Part shown: piece after piece, positions 8,100-16,895 of the stretch
How the letters are laid out: every line of letters begins with the position of its first letter
Position numbering within the stretch: the first letter of the stretch is position 1
Assembly (NCBI GenBank): GCA_026418015.1
Contig: JAOACE010000015.1
Location: forward strand, 33,789 to 97,788
Direction: 5' to 3'
DNA length: 64,000 bases
Origin: Leptospiraceae bacterium
Lineage (GTDB): Bacteria; Spirochaetota; Leptospiria; Leptospirales; Leptonemataceae
Translations under genes and position numbers: made by a program
The notes under the pieces: model-generated
The model's database searches: none
Seen by the model: the letters and a program-made list of their open reading frames with translations, nothing else
Told to the model about the DNA's origin: nothing

Positions 8100-9824
8100 A
8101 TGCCACAAAAAATTGTAGTAGATCCTATTACGCGAATCGAAGGACATTTAAGAATAGAAGCAATTGTGGACGAAAACGGAGTTATTACAGAAGCTTATAG
8201 CTCTGGAACAATGGTAAGAGGCTTGGAAATCATCCTTAAAGGAAGAGATCCGCGCGATGCTTGGGCTTTAACAGAAAGGGCATGTGGGGTTTGTACAACA
8301 GTTCATGCATTGGCAAGTGTTCGAGCTGTGGAAGATGCATTAAACATACAAGTTCCAGAAAATGCAGATTTAATTCGAAACTTAATGTTTTGTGCCCAGT
8401 ATTTACAAGATCACGTAGTTCATTTTTATCATTTACATGCCTTGGATTGGGTAGATATTGTTAGTGCATTAAGAGCAGATCCCAAAGAAACATCGCGTAT
8501 TGCACAATCTATTTCCAACTGGCCTAAAAGTTCTGTGGGTTATTTTTCTGATTTGCAAAAACGATTAAAAACATTTGCAGAAAGTGGACAATTAGGAATA
8601 TTTGCGAATGGTTATTGGGGACATCCTGCTTATAAACTGCCACCAGAAGTAAATCTACTTGCTGTTGCGCATTACTTAGAAGCATTAGAATGGCAAAAAG
8701 AAATCGTTAAAGTTCATACCATTTTTGGAGGTAAAAACCCTCATCCAAACTATTTAGTAGGCGGTGTACCTTGTTCTATCAATATTAACGAAGTAAATGC
8801 ACTTAATACAGAGAGACTAAATTTAGTTGGAAAACTTTTTAAAGAAGCTAAAATATTTGTCGAACAGGTATATATTCCCGATTTACTTGCAATTGCAGAA
8901 TTCTATAAAGCCGAATGGACCAAATATGGTGGAGGATTAAAAAATTACTTAGCCTATGGTGATTTGCCAACAAAAGGAATAAATAACCCAGAAGGTTTTC
9001 TTTTACCACGCGGTATTGTGTTAGACAGAGATTTATCGAAGGTTCACGAAGTAGATCCCAAAGACAAAGATGGAATCAAAGAATATATTGCACACTCTTG
9101 GTATGAATATTCTAAGGGAGATCAAGAAGGTTTACATCCATGGGAAGGCGAAACGAAATTAAAATATACAGGACCTAAACCACCTTATAAATTTTTGGAT
9201 ACAGATAAAAAATATTCCTGGTTAAAAACACCTCGTTGGAAAGGAAAACCCATGGAAGTTGGACCATTAGCAAGAATGGTGGTAGCTTATGCTTATGGTA
9301 GAAAAGAAGTACAGGAAGCAGTGAATGGTGTCTTAAGAAAATTGAATGCACCCGTTGATGCCTTATTCTCTACATTGGGAAGAACAGCAGCTCGTGGTAT
9401 AGAAACCCAATTGATTGCAGAGTGGTCTTTACAAATTTACGATAAATTGCTACAAAACATCAAGAATGGTAATACCACAACCCATACGAAAGAAAAATGG
9501 GACCCCGAATCTTGGCCAAAAACAGCGAAAGGTGTAGGTATGACAGAAGCACCAAGAGGTGCATTAGCTCATTGGATTGTGATAAAAGATAAAAGAATAG
9601 AAAATTATCAGTTAGTTGTTCCTTCTACATGGAATGCTTCTCCCAAAGATCCTATGGGAAATCGTTCTGCATACGAAGAATCACTGATAGGAACAAGATT
9701 AGCTAAGATTGATCAACCTGTGGAAATTTTAAGAACTATCCATTCTTTTGATCCTTGTTTGGCATGTGCAGTTCATCTCTACGACCCAGAAGGAAAACAT
9801 ATAGCACAGGTTCGTGTTATGTAG
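8100..9824 (+). CDS. hyaB: [NiFe] hydrogenase large subunit, group 1
   Basis: This 574-residue catalytic subunit carries the NiFe(CN)2CO centre and oxidises H2. The N-terminal motif is RIEGHLRIE, with C62 and C65 in RACGVCT. The C-terminal motif is DPCLACAVH, with C553 and C556. These four Cys bind nickel and iron. Fifteen residues follow His559 and would be removed by the protease encoded two genes downstream after nickel insertion. Sequence across its length resembles E. coli HyaB, including the IHTIFGGKNPHPNYLVGG segment. It follows the small-subunit gene by 10 bases with an AAGGAGAAG ribosome site, and is exported with the small subunit on that partner's Tat signal. Confidence 0.96.
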   Translation: MPQKIVVDPITRIEGHLRIEAIVDENGVITEAYSSGTMVRGLEIILKGRDPRDAWALTERACGVCTTVHALASVRAVEDALNIQVPENADLIRNLMFCAQYLQDHVVHFYHLHALDWVDIVSALRADPKETSRIAQSISNWPKSSVGYFSDLQKRLKTFAESGQLGIFANGYWGHPAYKLPPEVNLLAVAHYLEALEWQKEIVKVHTIFGGKNPHPNYLVGGVPCSININEVNALNTERLNLVGKLFKEAKIFVEQVYIPDLLAIAEFYKAEWTKYGGGLKNYLAYGDLPTKGINNPEGFLLPRGIVLDRDLSKVHEVDPKDKDGIKEYIAHSWYEYSKGDQEGLHPWEGETKLKYTGPKPPYKFLDTDKKYSWLKTPRWKGKPMEVGPLARMVVAYAYGRKEVQEAVNGVLRKLNAPVDALFSTLGRTAARGIETQLIAEWSLQIYDKLLQNIKNGNTTTHTKEKWDPESWPKTAKGVGMTEAPRGALAHWIVIKDKRIENYQLVVPSTWNASPKDPMGNRSAYEESLIGTRLAKIDQPVEILRTIHSFDPCLACAVHLYDPEGKHIAQVRVM

Positions 9825-9833
9825 GAGGAAGCT

Positions 9834-10508
9834 ATGAACGACATTACGTTTGATAGGAAATATGTTTGGCAATTCCCGGTTAGAATGTTCCACTGGGTGA
9901 ATTTTTTTTGTATTTTAGGTTTAACCATAACGGGTTTTATAATAGCTTCTCCACCAGCTATACTTTCCGAATTAGAAGCTTCGGAACAATTTTGGTTTGG
10001 ATATGTTCGCATGATTCATTTTATCTTGGGGTATGTATTGTTGTTTAACTTGATTGTAAGAATTTATTGGGGGTTTGTGGGTAATGAATACGCGAAATGG
10101 AAATCGATGAATCCTTTCGATAAATCCAAACGCGAAGAATTAATCGATGTGCTAAAAGCCGATATTTTTTTAACAAAGCTAGAAGGTAAGTTATCTGTTG
10201 GGCATAATCCGTTAGCTTCTTTATCGTATTGGATATTTTTTATTCTGCTTATCTTACAGATGGCAACAGGCTTTGCTTATTATTCTCAGATGAGTGATTC
10301 TTGGATCCCAAAAATCTTTGCTTGGGTGACAATTTTATTAGGTGGAGATTATAACACAAGGTTTGTGCATCATTTGTTTACATGGTTTTTTATTATTTTT
10401 GCTATGGTTCATGTGTATATTGCTTCTTATCATGATTACGTAGAAGGTAGAGGTGTTATTTCTTCTATGATCAGTGGCTGGAAATTTATCCCCAAAAAAG
10501 AAAAATAA
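9834..10508 (+). CDS. hyaC: Ni/Fe-hydrogenase b-type cytochrome subunit
   Basis: This 224-residue integral membrane protein belongs to the HyaC/HupC family, which anchors the hydrogenase dimer and passes electrons to the quinone pool through two b haems. Four hydrophobic segments are visible. They carry His residues typical of haem ligation, in RMFHWVNFFCILGL, RMIHFILGYVLLF and HHLFTWFFIIFAMVHVYIAS. Length is normal for the family. It lies 9 bases after the large-subunit gene with an AGGAGG ribosome site, and 3 bases before the protease gene. Its presence marks the enzyme as membrane-bound and respiratory, not a soluble type. Confidence 0.92.
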   Translation: MNDITFDRKYVWQFPVRMFHWVNFFCILGLTITGFIIASPPAILSELEASEQFWFGYVRMIHFILGYVLLFNLIVRIYWGFVGNEYAKWKSMNPFDKSKREELIDVLKADIFLTKLEGKLSVGHNPLASLSYWIFFILLILQMATGFAYYSQMSDSWIPKIFAWVTILLGGDYNTRFVHHLFTWFFIIFAMVHVYIASYHDYVEGRGVISSMISGWKFIPKKEK

Positions 10509-10511
10509 AAT

Positions 10512-10991
10512 ATGAATTCTCAAAAAATTCCCATTCTCGTTATGGGTATAGGAAATTATTTAATGGGGGACGAAGGTATAGGTATTCATGTGATTCAAAG
10601 TCTTCAGGAAGAACACTTTCCCCCTTCTGTCCAACTCCTTGATGGAGGAGTTGGAAGTTTTTATTTGTTAGAATACATGCATTTATCAGAACAATTAATT
10701 ATCATCGATGCAGCAAATGATGGGAAAGAACCAGGTACAATTACGAAATTATTTCCCAAATATTCTTCGGATTATCCAAAGAGTTTAACAGCACACGACA
10801 TAGGCTTAAAAGATTTATTAGATGCATTCTATATATCTGGAAAAGCATTACCGGATATTTTATTAATAACAGTAACAATTAAATCTTTGCCTGAACAACT
10901 TACGATAGAATTATCTCCGGAATTAAAAAAGGTATTACCCATATTGTGCGAAGAAGTAAAAAAAGAAATCTATAAAAGAATTAATTATTAA
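10512..10991 (+). CDS. hyaD: Hydrogenase maturation endopeptidase
   Basis: This 159-residue protease of the HyaD/HupD/HybD family cuts the C-terminal extension of the hydrogenase large subunit after nickel is inserted, letting the active site close. The N-terminal motif GIGNYLMGDEGIGIHV contains the first nickel-sensing acidic residue. LIIIDAANDGKEPG holds the second acidic residue, and TAHDIGLKDLL holds the conserved His. Length is typical. The expected target is the site after His559 of the large subunit in this operon. It lies 3 bases after the cytochrome gene and 11 bases before hypF. Confidence 0.92.
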   Translation: MNSQKIPILVMGIGNYLMGDEGIGIHVIQSLQEEHFPPSVQLLDGGVGSFYLLEYMHLSEQLIIIDAANDGKEPGTITKLFPKYSSDYPKSLTAHDIGLKDLLDAFYISGKALPDILLITVTIKSLPEQLTIELSPELKKVLPILCEEVKKEIYKRINY

Positions 10992-11002
10992 AATTTATAA
11001 AA

Positions 11003-13459
11003 ATGCTACGAAAACGAATCGAAGTTACAGGATACGTTCAAGGGGTAGGTTTTAGACCATTCGTTTATAGATTGGCTAAAAGTTATGAGCTTTCTGGGTT
11101 TATAAAAAATCAAAACGGAAAAGTAATCATCGAAGTTCAAGGCGATGCCGATTCATTACAATCTTTTATCAAGGATTTAAGCGAAAAAAAACCAGCAATA
11201 TCAAAAATCCATTCATTAATCGAATTCAATATACCTCTCTTGTCGAACGAAGTGGATTTTCGCATAGTAGAAAGCGAGGTGATTCAAGATCAGTTTTCGG
11301 AAATTTTACCCGATATCGCAATCTGCGATGATTGTAAAAGAGAGCTTTTAGATAAGAATGATCATCGATACTATTATCCGTTTATTAACTGTACGAATTG
11401 TGGACCTCGGTATTCTATTATTCATGGTCATCCTTACGATAGAATCAATACCACCATGAATCAGTTTCGAATGTGTATACATTGCTATCAAGAATATAAT
11501 GAGCCAATCAATCGAAGATTCCATGCAGAGCCTATTGCATGTCATGAATGTGGTCCGATTTACATTTCTGTTAGTATCGATGAATATAACGAGCATTCCA
11601 ACAATGTTTTGGATTATATCCATCATAAATTTAATTCTGTCTATTCGCAACATAAGACAAGATGGAATCGAATTGTTTATAATCAAAACTTAATAAGCGA
11701 AATGTTAGATTCAATTAAAAAAGGTTCTATCATTGCGATAAAAGGTATTGGGGGATATCATATTGCCTGCGATCCTTTTAACGATGAGGCAGTAATAAAA
11801 CTGCGACAAAGAAAAAACAGAAAATATAAACCTTTTGCTATTATGTTTCCCAACATACAGACATTAAAAGAATATGCTTACGTTTCTCCAAAAGAGAAAG
11901 AATTCCTTCTCTCTAAAGAAGCTCCTATTGTATTGGTTAGAGCTAAAAAAAATTTTTCGGATTATGTAATCCCACAACCACAGAATTTTATTGGTGCGTT
12001 TTTGCCTTATAGTCCTATTCATTATTTATTAATGAATAATTATAAAAAACCTTTAATTATGACGAGTGCAAATATTACCGATGAACCTATCTTTTATCGC
12101 GAAGACGAAAATTTTAAAAAAATTTTTTCACTGGTGGATTGTGTTTATATTCACAACAGAGAAATCTTTGTTCGAAACGACGACTCTGTTGTAAAATTTT
12201 ATAAAAATCATCCTATATTTTTTCGAATCAGTAGAGGCTATTCTCCAAAAACGTTTTTTTATAACAAAAATCATGTTCGTATATTAGCATTAGGTGCACA
12301 ACTTAAAAATACGATTTCTATCTTGCATAAAAATAAAATTCTTCATTCTCATTACATTGGTGATTTGGATAACATCGAAGCTTTTCTATCTTTCGAAGAA
12401 ACATACGATCTTTACAAAAAAATTTTTTATTTTGAACCTGATTACATCGCTGTTGACTTTCATCCCGAATACGAAAATACAAAATGGGCTTTAAAGCGTT
12501 TTCCGAAGAATAAAATTATCTATGTCCAACATCATCATGCTCATATAGCCGCTTGTATGTTCGAAAACCAAATCGAAGAAAGTGTAATTGGGATTGTCTT
12601 GGATGGAACAGGATATGGAATTACCAAAAATCATCCTTCGGTGTTAGGTGGAGAGATTTATTTAGCCAATTATCGCAAGTTTATACATTTGGGTAGTCTA
12701 CTGCCAATCCCCTTGATTGGAGGAGAAAAAGCAATCAAGGAAACATATCGCATTGCGATTGGATTGTTATACGAATTTTATAAATATTTTTATAAAAATA
12801 ATCATTTTGATAAATTTATATTAAATTTTGAATATTTTAGAAATGTGAATACAAAAAATTACACCATCTTATTAGAAAAACAGATAAATGTTATCTATTC
12901 GTCTAGTTGTGGTAGGTTCTTCGATGCTATATCCTCGCTTTTGAATATTTGTCATTATTCAGATTACGAAGCGCATGCAGCTATATCCTTAGAACAAGTC
13001 GCTTATTCTTATTCTATAAAAAACCCAAGTTATAATGCTTATTCCTATCGCTTGATTAAAAAAAACAGAATATTATACTTAGATTGGAGGTATATTGTTA
13101 AAGGAATCCTAGAAGATCTATCAAGTAATACAGATATTGGTTTGATAGCATTAAAAGTTCATAATACGATTGCAAAAGCATATTCACAAATGGTGATCTA
13201 TTTTGCAAAAAAATACAAAATTCGTAAAATCGTTCTTAGTGGGGGATGCTTTCAGAATCTCTTATTGTTAGAATTTTTTTATAAATTTTTAGAAGATCAT
13301 GTGGATGTTTATTTTCATAAAGAATTATCCCCTGGCGATAGTTCTGTGTCTATTGGGCAATTGTTGATTGCAAATGCTCTATTAAACCAAAAACCACAAG
13401 GAGTAAAGTATGTGTTTAGCAATTCCTATGAGAATATCGCAGATCCTCTCAGAAAATGA
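11003..13459 (+). CDS. hypF: Carbamoyltransferase HypF
   Basis: This 818-residue enzyme uses carbamoyl phosphate and ATP to carbamoylate the C-terminal Cys of HypE, the first step in making the cyanide ligands. Domains in order are acylphosphatase (VTGYVQGVGFRPFVYRLA, residues 7-24); paired zinc fingers with four CxxC motifs (about 109-180); a YrdC-like nucleotide domain (GIGGYHIACD onward); and a Kae1/TobZ-like C-terminal domain with HHHAHIAAC, LDGTGYG and LSGGCFQN. The final 16 residues overlap the start of hypC by 50 bases in another frame. The overlap is long, but the HypF frame runs through it without a stop and hypC has its own ribosome site inside hypF. Confidence 0.95.
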   Translation: MLRKRIEVTGYVQGVGFRPFVYRLAKSYELSGFIKNQNGKVIIEVQGDADSLQSFIKDLSEKKPAISKIHSLIEFNIPLLSNEVDFRIVESEVIQDQFSEILPDIAICDDCKRELLDKNDHRYYYPFINCTNCGPRYSIIHGHPYDRINTTMNQFRMCIHCYQEYNEPINRRFHAEPIACHECGPIYISVSIDEYNEHSNNVLDYIHHKFNSVYSQHKTRWNRIVYNQNLISEMLDSIKKGSIIAIKGIGGYHIACDPFNDEAVIKLRQRKNRKYKPFAIMFPNIQTLKEYAYVSPKEKEFLLSKEAPIVLVRAKKNFSDYVIPQPQNFIGAFLPYSPIHYLLMNNYKKPLIMTSANITDEPIFYREDENFKKIFSLVDCVYIHNREIFVRNDDSVVKFYKNHPIFFRISRGYSPKTFFYNKNHVRILALGAQLKNTISILHKNKILHSHYIGDLDNIEAFLSFEETYDLYKKIFYFEPDYIAVDFHPEYENTKWALKRFPKNKIIYVQHHHAHIAACMFENQIEESVIGIVLDGTGYGITKNHPSVLGGEIYLANYRKFIHLGSLLPIPLIGGEKAIKETYRIAIGLLYEFYKYFYKNNHFDKFILNFEYFRNVNTKNYTILLEKQINVIYSSSCGRFFDAISSLLNICHYSDYEAHAAISLEQVAYSYSIKNPSYNAYSYRLIKKNRILYLDWRYIVKGILEDLSSNTDIGLIALKVHNTIAKAYSQMVIYFAKKYKIRKIVLSGGCFQNLLLLEFFYKFLEDHVDVYFHKELSPGDSSVSIGQLLIANALLNQKPQGVKYVFSNSYENIADPLRK

Positions 13460-13715
13460 AGCATTAGCAGAATACAAAGGCATTAAAAAAAATATCAATA
13501 TAGCATTGGTCTATCCTATCCAACAAGATGATTTTGTATTAGTGCATACGGGATTTGCTATACAAAAGATCGACGAAGAAGAATTCTATAAAACCATGCA
13601 AATCCTAGAAGAAGAAAGTAAAATTCGCGAAGAGATGTTTCCCGAAGACATTACGGATTTTGATATAGACGATAAATCACCTAAACTGATAAATTTTAAG
13701 GATCATAAAATATGA
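13410..13715 (+). CDS. hypC: Hydrogenase assembly chaperone HypC
   Basis: This 101-residue chaperone begins MCLAIPMRI, the HypC signature. Cys2 holds the Fe(CN)2CO unit made with HypD and carries it to the large subunit. The remainder forms the small barrel seen in the family (LVHTGFAIQKIDEEE), with a longer acidic tail than E. coli HypC. The start at 13410 is fixed by the obligatory MCLAIP and by AAGGAG nine bases upstream, even though it lies 50 bases inside the end of hypF. Its stop overlaps the hypE start by 4 bases, so translation is likely coupled. Confidence 0.93.
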   Translation: MCLAIPMRISQILSENEALAEYKGIKKNINIALVYPIQQDDFVLVHTGFAIQKIDEEEFYKTMQILEEESKIREEMFPEDITDFDIDDKSPKLINFKDHKI

Positions 13716-14713
13716 ATAAAATAACCATAACACACGGAAATGGTGGAAAACAAACCCACGAATTGATCGAAGAAATCTTTTATAAATCCTTTAAAAATCC
13801 CTATTTAAAAAATACAGACGGTGCTATTATTAATCTAAAAAATCCTAATATTGTTGTTTCCACAGATTCTTTTGTTGTTAAACCTATATTCTTCCCTGGT
13901 GGCAACATCGGAAAATTAGCAATAACAGGTACCATCAACGATTTAGCGGTGATGGGGGCAAAACCTTTGTATATTACAGCGGGTTTTATCTTAGAAGAAG
14001 GATTAGAAGTTTCTTCTCTAAAAGAAATCATCAATTCCATGGCGAAAGAAATTCAAAGGCACGAAATTTTTTTTGTAGCAGGCGATACAAAAGTAGTATC
14101 CAAAGGCGAAGCAGATAGCATTTTTATTACAACGACAGGTATTGGAATACTTTTAGAAAATCATCCTTTAGGATTAGAATCTATCAATGACAACGATGTT
14201 GTTATAATTTCTGGAACCATTGGAGATCATGGTTCAGCACTCTATTTAAAACGAAATAACTTAGATTTTGATGCAAATATAGAAAGTGATTGTAATTCTG
14301 TATATTTTCCCATCGAAGCATTGTTAAAAGAATGTAAAACAATCAAAATCATTCGCGATCCTACAAGAGGAGGATTAGGTACAGTTTTGAATGAATTTGT
14401 TCAAGGCCAAAAATGGGGTATAGAAATCTACGAAGATCAAGTTCCCATAAAAGACGAAGTAAAAGGGATTTGTGATTTGTTGGGTATAGATGTATTCCAT
14501 TTAGCTTGCGAAGGAAGGTTTGTCTTTGTTATTTCGGAATCAGAAAAGGATAAAGCGATGAACATTCTAAAAAAGTTTCCTCTGACAGAAAATGCTTCTA
14601 TTATCGGAAAAATAAGTTCTAAATATCCAGAAAGGGTAGTTTTGCATACGCGAATAGGTGGAAAGCGAATATTGGATATGCTTTCGAACGAAATTTTACC
14701 AAGGATTTGTTGA
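13712..14713 (+). CDS. hypE: Hydrogenase maturation protein HypE
   Basis: This 333-residue ATP-dependent dehydratase converts the carbamoyl group received from HypF into a thiocyanate on its own C-terminal Cys, which is the cyanide donor. The protein ends in PRIC, so the carrier Cys333 is present at the very end. The N-terminus HGNGGKQTHELIEEIF and the DSFVVKPIFFPGGNIG segment are the PurM/AIRS-type ATP-binding motifs, and TRGGLGTVLNEF is also typical. It overlaps hypC by 4 bases and ends 1 base before the hypA start. Length is normal. Confidence 0.95.
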   Translation: MNKITITHGNGGKQTHELIEEIFYKSFKNPYLKNTDGAIINLKNPNIVVSTDSFVVKPIFFPGGNIGKLAITGTINDLAVMGAKPLYITAGFILEEGLEVSSLKEIINSMAKEIQRHEIFFVAGDTKVVSKGEADSIFITTTGIGILLENHPLGLESINDNDVVIISGTIGDHGSALYLKRNNLDFDANIESDCNSVYFPIEALLKECKTIKIIRDPTRGGLGTVLNEFVQGQKWGIEIYEDQVPIKDEVKGICDLLGIDVFHLACEGRFVFVISESEKDKAMNILKKFPLTENASIIGKISSKYPERVVLHTRIGGKRILDMLSNEILPRIC

Positions 14714-14714
14714 T

Positions 14715-15050
14715 ATGCACGAAATGAGCCTTGCATACAGTATTGTAGAAATCTTGTTAGAAGAAACACAAAATCAAGAGGAAAGTATCAAAGAAGTTTA
14801 TCTAAAAGCAAGTAGTCTACATCAGATTGTACCAGAGTCTCTGATTTTTTATTATGATATAATCAAAAAAGATTACGAAAAATTAAAAGATTCTGTCTTG
14901 ATTATAGAAAAAGAAGAAATAAAAGTAAGGTGTAGAAATTGTGGAAAAACCTATTATGTAGAGAATCTATTTTTTCTTTGCGAAGATTGTCAATCGGGGG
15001 TAGATATAATCGAAGGGAATGAACTTTATATAGATAAAATCATCGTTTAG
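14715..15050 (+). CDS. hypA: Nickel metallochaperone HypA
   Basis: This 111-residue protein helps deliver nickel to the hydrogenase large subunit together with HypB. The start is fixed at 14715 by the required MHEMSL N-terminus, in which His2 binds nickel. The structural zinc site is made by two CxxC pairs, CRNC and CEDC, in the C-terminal half. The frame is open further upstream into hypE, but that extension would bury the essential N-terminal Met-His-Glu. It starts 1 base after the hypE stop and is followed 10 bases later by hypB, the usual partner. Confidence 0.94.
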   Translation: MHEMSLAYSIVEILLEETQNQEESIKEVYLKASSLHQIVPESLIFYYDIIKKDYEKLKDSVLIIEKEEIKVRCRNCGKTYYVENLFFLCEDCQSGVDIIEGNELYIDKIIV

Positions 15051-15060
15051 GAGAATTTTT

Positions 15061-15756
15061 ATGAGTTTAGAATTAAAAAAAGAAATAAAAATCGTAAAAA
15101 ATGTATTAGAGAAAAATAATGCATTAGCAGATAGAATAAGACAAATTCTTAAAGAAAAAAAACAAACCATGTTTAATTTTATGAGTTCTCCTGGTGCAGG
15201 GAAAACAGCCTTGTTAGACAAATTGATTCCACATCTTATACAAAAAGGCATAAAAATTGGCGTTATAGAAGGGGATGTTCAAACCGATAATGATGCAAAA
15301 CGATTACAACATCACAATATTCCTATCGCGTTGATCAACACATCGAAATTTGGTGGAAGTTGTCATTTAGCTTCTAACGTGGTTTTAGGTGCAATAGAAG
15401 AACTAAATGAGGAAGAAATGGAAATTCTCTTTATCGAAAATGTAGGCAATCTTATTTGTCCAGCAAGTTATGATACAGGTTCAGATTTTAATTTTGTACT
15501 TCTATCTGTTACAGAAGGCGAAGATAAACCATTAAAGTATCCGGGTATTTTTAGAAAAACACAAAGTGCTATCATAACCAAAGTAGATATAGCAGATGTG
15601 GTGGAATGCGATGTAAATTTAATCAAAAATAATATTAGGCAAATTAACCCAGATTCTGTGATATTCGAAACCTCTGCCAAAAAAAACTTAGGAATAGAAG
15701 AATTAGCGAATTTTATTATTAATTATCATTCGAAGAAATATGATGAAACCCAATAA
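15061..15756 (+). CDS. hypB: Nickel-insertion GTPase HypB
   Basis: This 231-residue SIMIBI-class GTPase drives nickel transfer into the hydrogenase. SSPGAGKTALLDKLI is the P-loop, IEGDVQTDNDAKR is the switch/magnesium segment, GSCHLAS contains the metal-binding Cys-His pair at the dimer interface, and ITKVD is the guanine-specificity motif. It lacks the His-rich stretch and the N-terminal CxxCGC nickel site of some HypB proteins, so it should be a GTPase without nickel storage. AGGAG precedes the ATG. The last 17 bases overlap the start of hypD. Confidence 0.94.
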   Translation: MSLELKKEIKIVKNVLEKNNALADRIRQILKEKKQTMFNFMSSPGAGKTALLDKLIPHLIQKGIKIGVIEGDVQTDNDAKRLQHHNIPIALINTSKFGGSCHLASNVVLGAIEELNEEEMEILFIENVGNLICPASYDTGSDFNFVLLSVTEGEDKPLKYPGIFRKTQSAIITKVDIADVVECDVNLIKNNIRQINPDSVIFETSAKKNLGIEELANFIINYHSKKYDETQ

Positions 15757-16891
15757 AATTAAAGAAAACTTATCTATCGATAATGCATTTTTTCAGAAAG
15801 AAAAAATTCTAGGAATTGTTGATAAGATTAAAAAAGAAGTTAAAAGCCAAAAAATGTATTCTATTATGGAATTTTGTGGAGGTCATACCCATTCCCTGTT
15901 AAAGTATGGTATTTTAGATCTTTTGCCAGAAAATGTTCAGATGATTCATGGACCGGGATGCCCTGTATGTGTGATGTCCATTGAACGAATCGATTTAGCC
16001 ATTGAGCTTGCACAAAATCCAGATGTTATTTTTTGCACTTATGGCGATTTATTAAGAGTGCCTGGTAGTAAAAGAAAAAGTTTGCTACATGTAAAAGCAG
16101 ATGGTTATGATGTTCGCATGGTTTATTCGAGTATGGATTGTATTGATATTGCAAAGAAAAATCCCAACAAAGAAGTGATTTTTTTTGCTCTTGGTTTCGA
16201 AACAACTACACCTCAAACTGCCTATCTAATCAAAAACTTAAAAGAAAACAACATAAAGAATGTTTCTGTTGTATCGAATCATGTTTTAACCCCTTCTGCG
16301 ATTCAACATATTTTGAATGCACCTGAGCTAAGAGAAATGGAAAGTGTGCCCATAGATGCATTTATTGGACCTGGACATGTAAGCACGATTATTGGTTATC
16401 AACCATATGAATATTTTGTAGAAGAATTCAAAAAACCCGTAGTAATTTCGGGGTTCGAACCAGAAGATATGTTACTTTCTATTCTATACTTGATTCGATG
16501 TATCAACAATAAAACTCCTAAACTGATCAATGAATTATCGCGGGCAGTTACACGCGAAGGAAATCTAAAAGCCAAAAAATACGTTGCAGAAGTGTTCGAA
16601 TTAAGAAAGGTTTTTAAATGGAGAGGATTAGGAAATATTCCTTATAGTTCTTTAAAAATTCAACAAACCTTCGAAGAATTTGATGCAGAAAAGCGATTTT
16701 TCGTCACTTTGCCACCACCAAAAGAAAATAAAGCCTGCATTTGTGGACATGTTTTAAGAGGTGTTAAAAAACCAACAGAATGCCCTATATTTGGAAAAGT
16801 ATGCACACCGGAAAATCCTATGGGCTCTTGTATGGTATCTTCGGAAGGTGTATGTGCAGCATATTATCTTTATAAAAATACTAAACTATAA
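15740..16891 (+). CDS. hypD: Hydrogenase maturation protein HypD
   Basis: This 383-residue [4Fe-4S] protein, with HypC, is the scaffold on which the Fe(CN)2CO group is built. EFCGGHTHSLLKYG, HGPGCPVCVMS and FGFETTTP-type (ALGFETTTPQ) motifs are the three conserved regions with the active-site Cys residues. The C-terminal ligands of the cluster lie in CICGHVLRG, CPIFGKVCTP and GSCMVSSEGVC. Two ATG codons are adjacent at 15740 and 15743; both lie inside the end of hypB, overlapping it by 14-17 bases. The next gene, hypX, starts 4 bases after the stop. Confidence 0.95.
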   Translation: MMKPNKIKENLSIDNAFFQKEKILGIVDKIKKEVKSQKMYSIMEFCGGHTHSLLKYGILDLLPENVQMIHGPGCPVCVMSIERIDLAIELAQNPDVIFCTYGDLLRVPGSKRKSLLHVKADGYDVRMVYSSMDCIDIAKKNPNKEVIFFALGFETTTPQTAYLIKNLKENNIKNVSVVSNHVLTPSAIQHILNAPELREMESVPIDAFIGPGHVSTIIGYQPYEYFVEEFKKPVVISGFEPEDMLLSILYLIRCINNKTPKLINELSRAVTREGNLKAKKYVAEVFELRKVFKWRGLGNIPYSSLKIQQTFEEFDAEKRFFVTLPPPKENKACICGHVLRGVKKPTECPIFGKVCTPENPMGSCMVSSEGVCAAYYLYKNTKL

Positions 16892-16895
16892 TACT

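Noticed and set aside
14658..14714. Longer N-terminus for HypA
   Set aside because: HypA needs Met-His-Glu at its very start; the extension would overlap hypE and has no family similarity.
16761..16895. Longer N-terminus for HypX
   Set aside because: It would overlap hypD by 131 bases and reads as low-complexity sequence not found in HypX.
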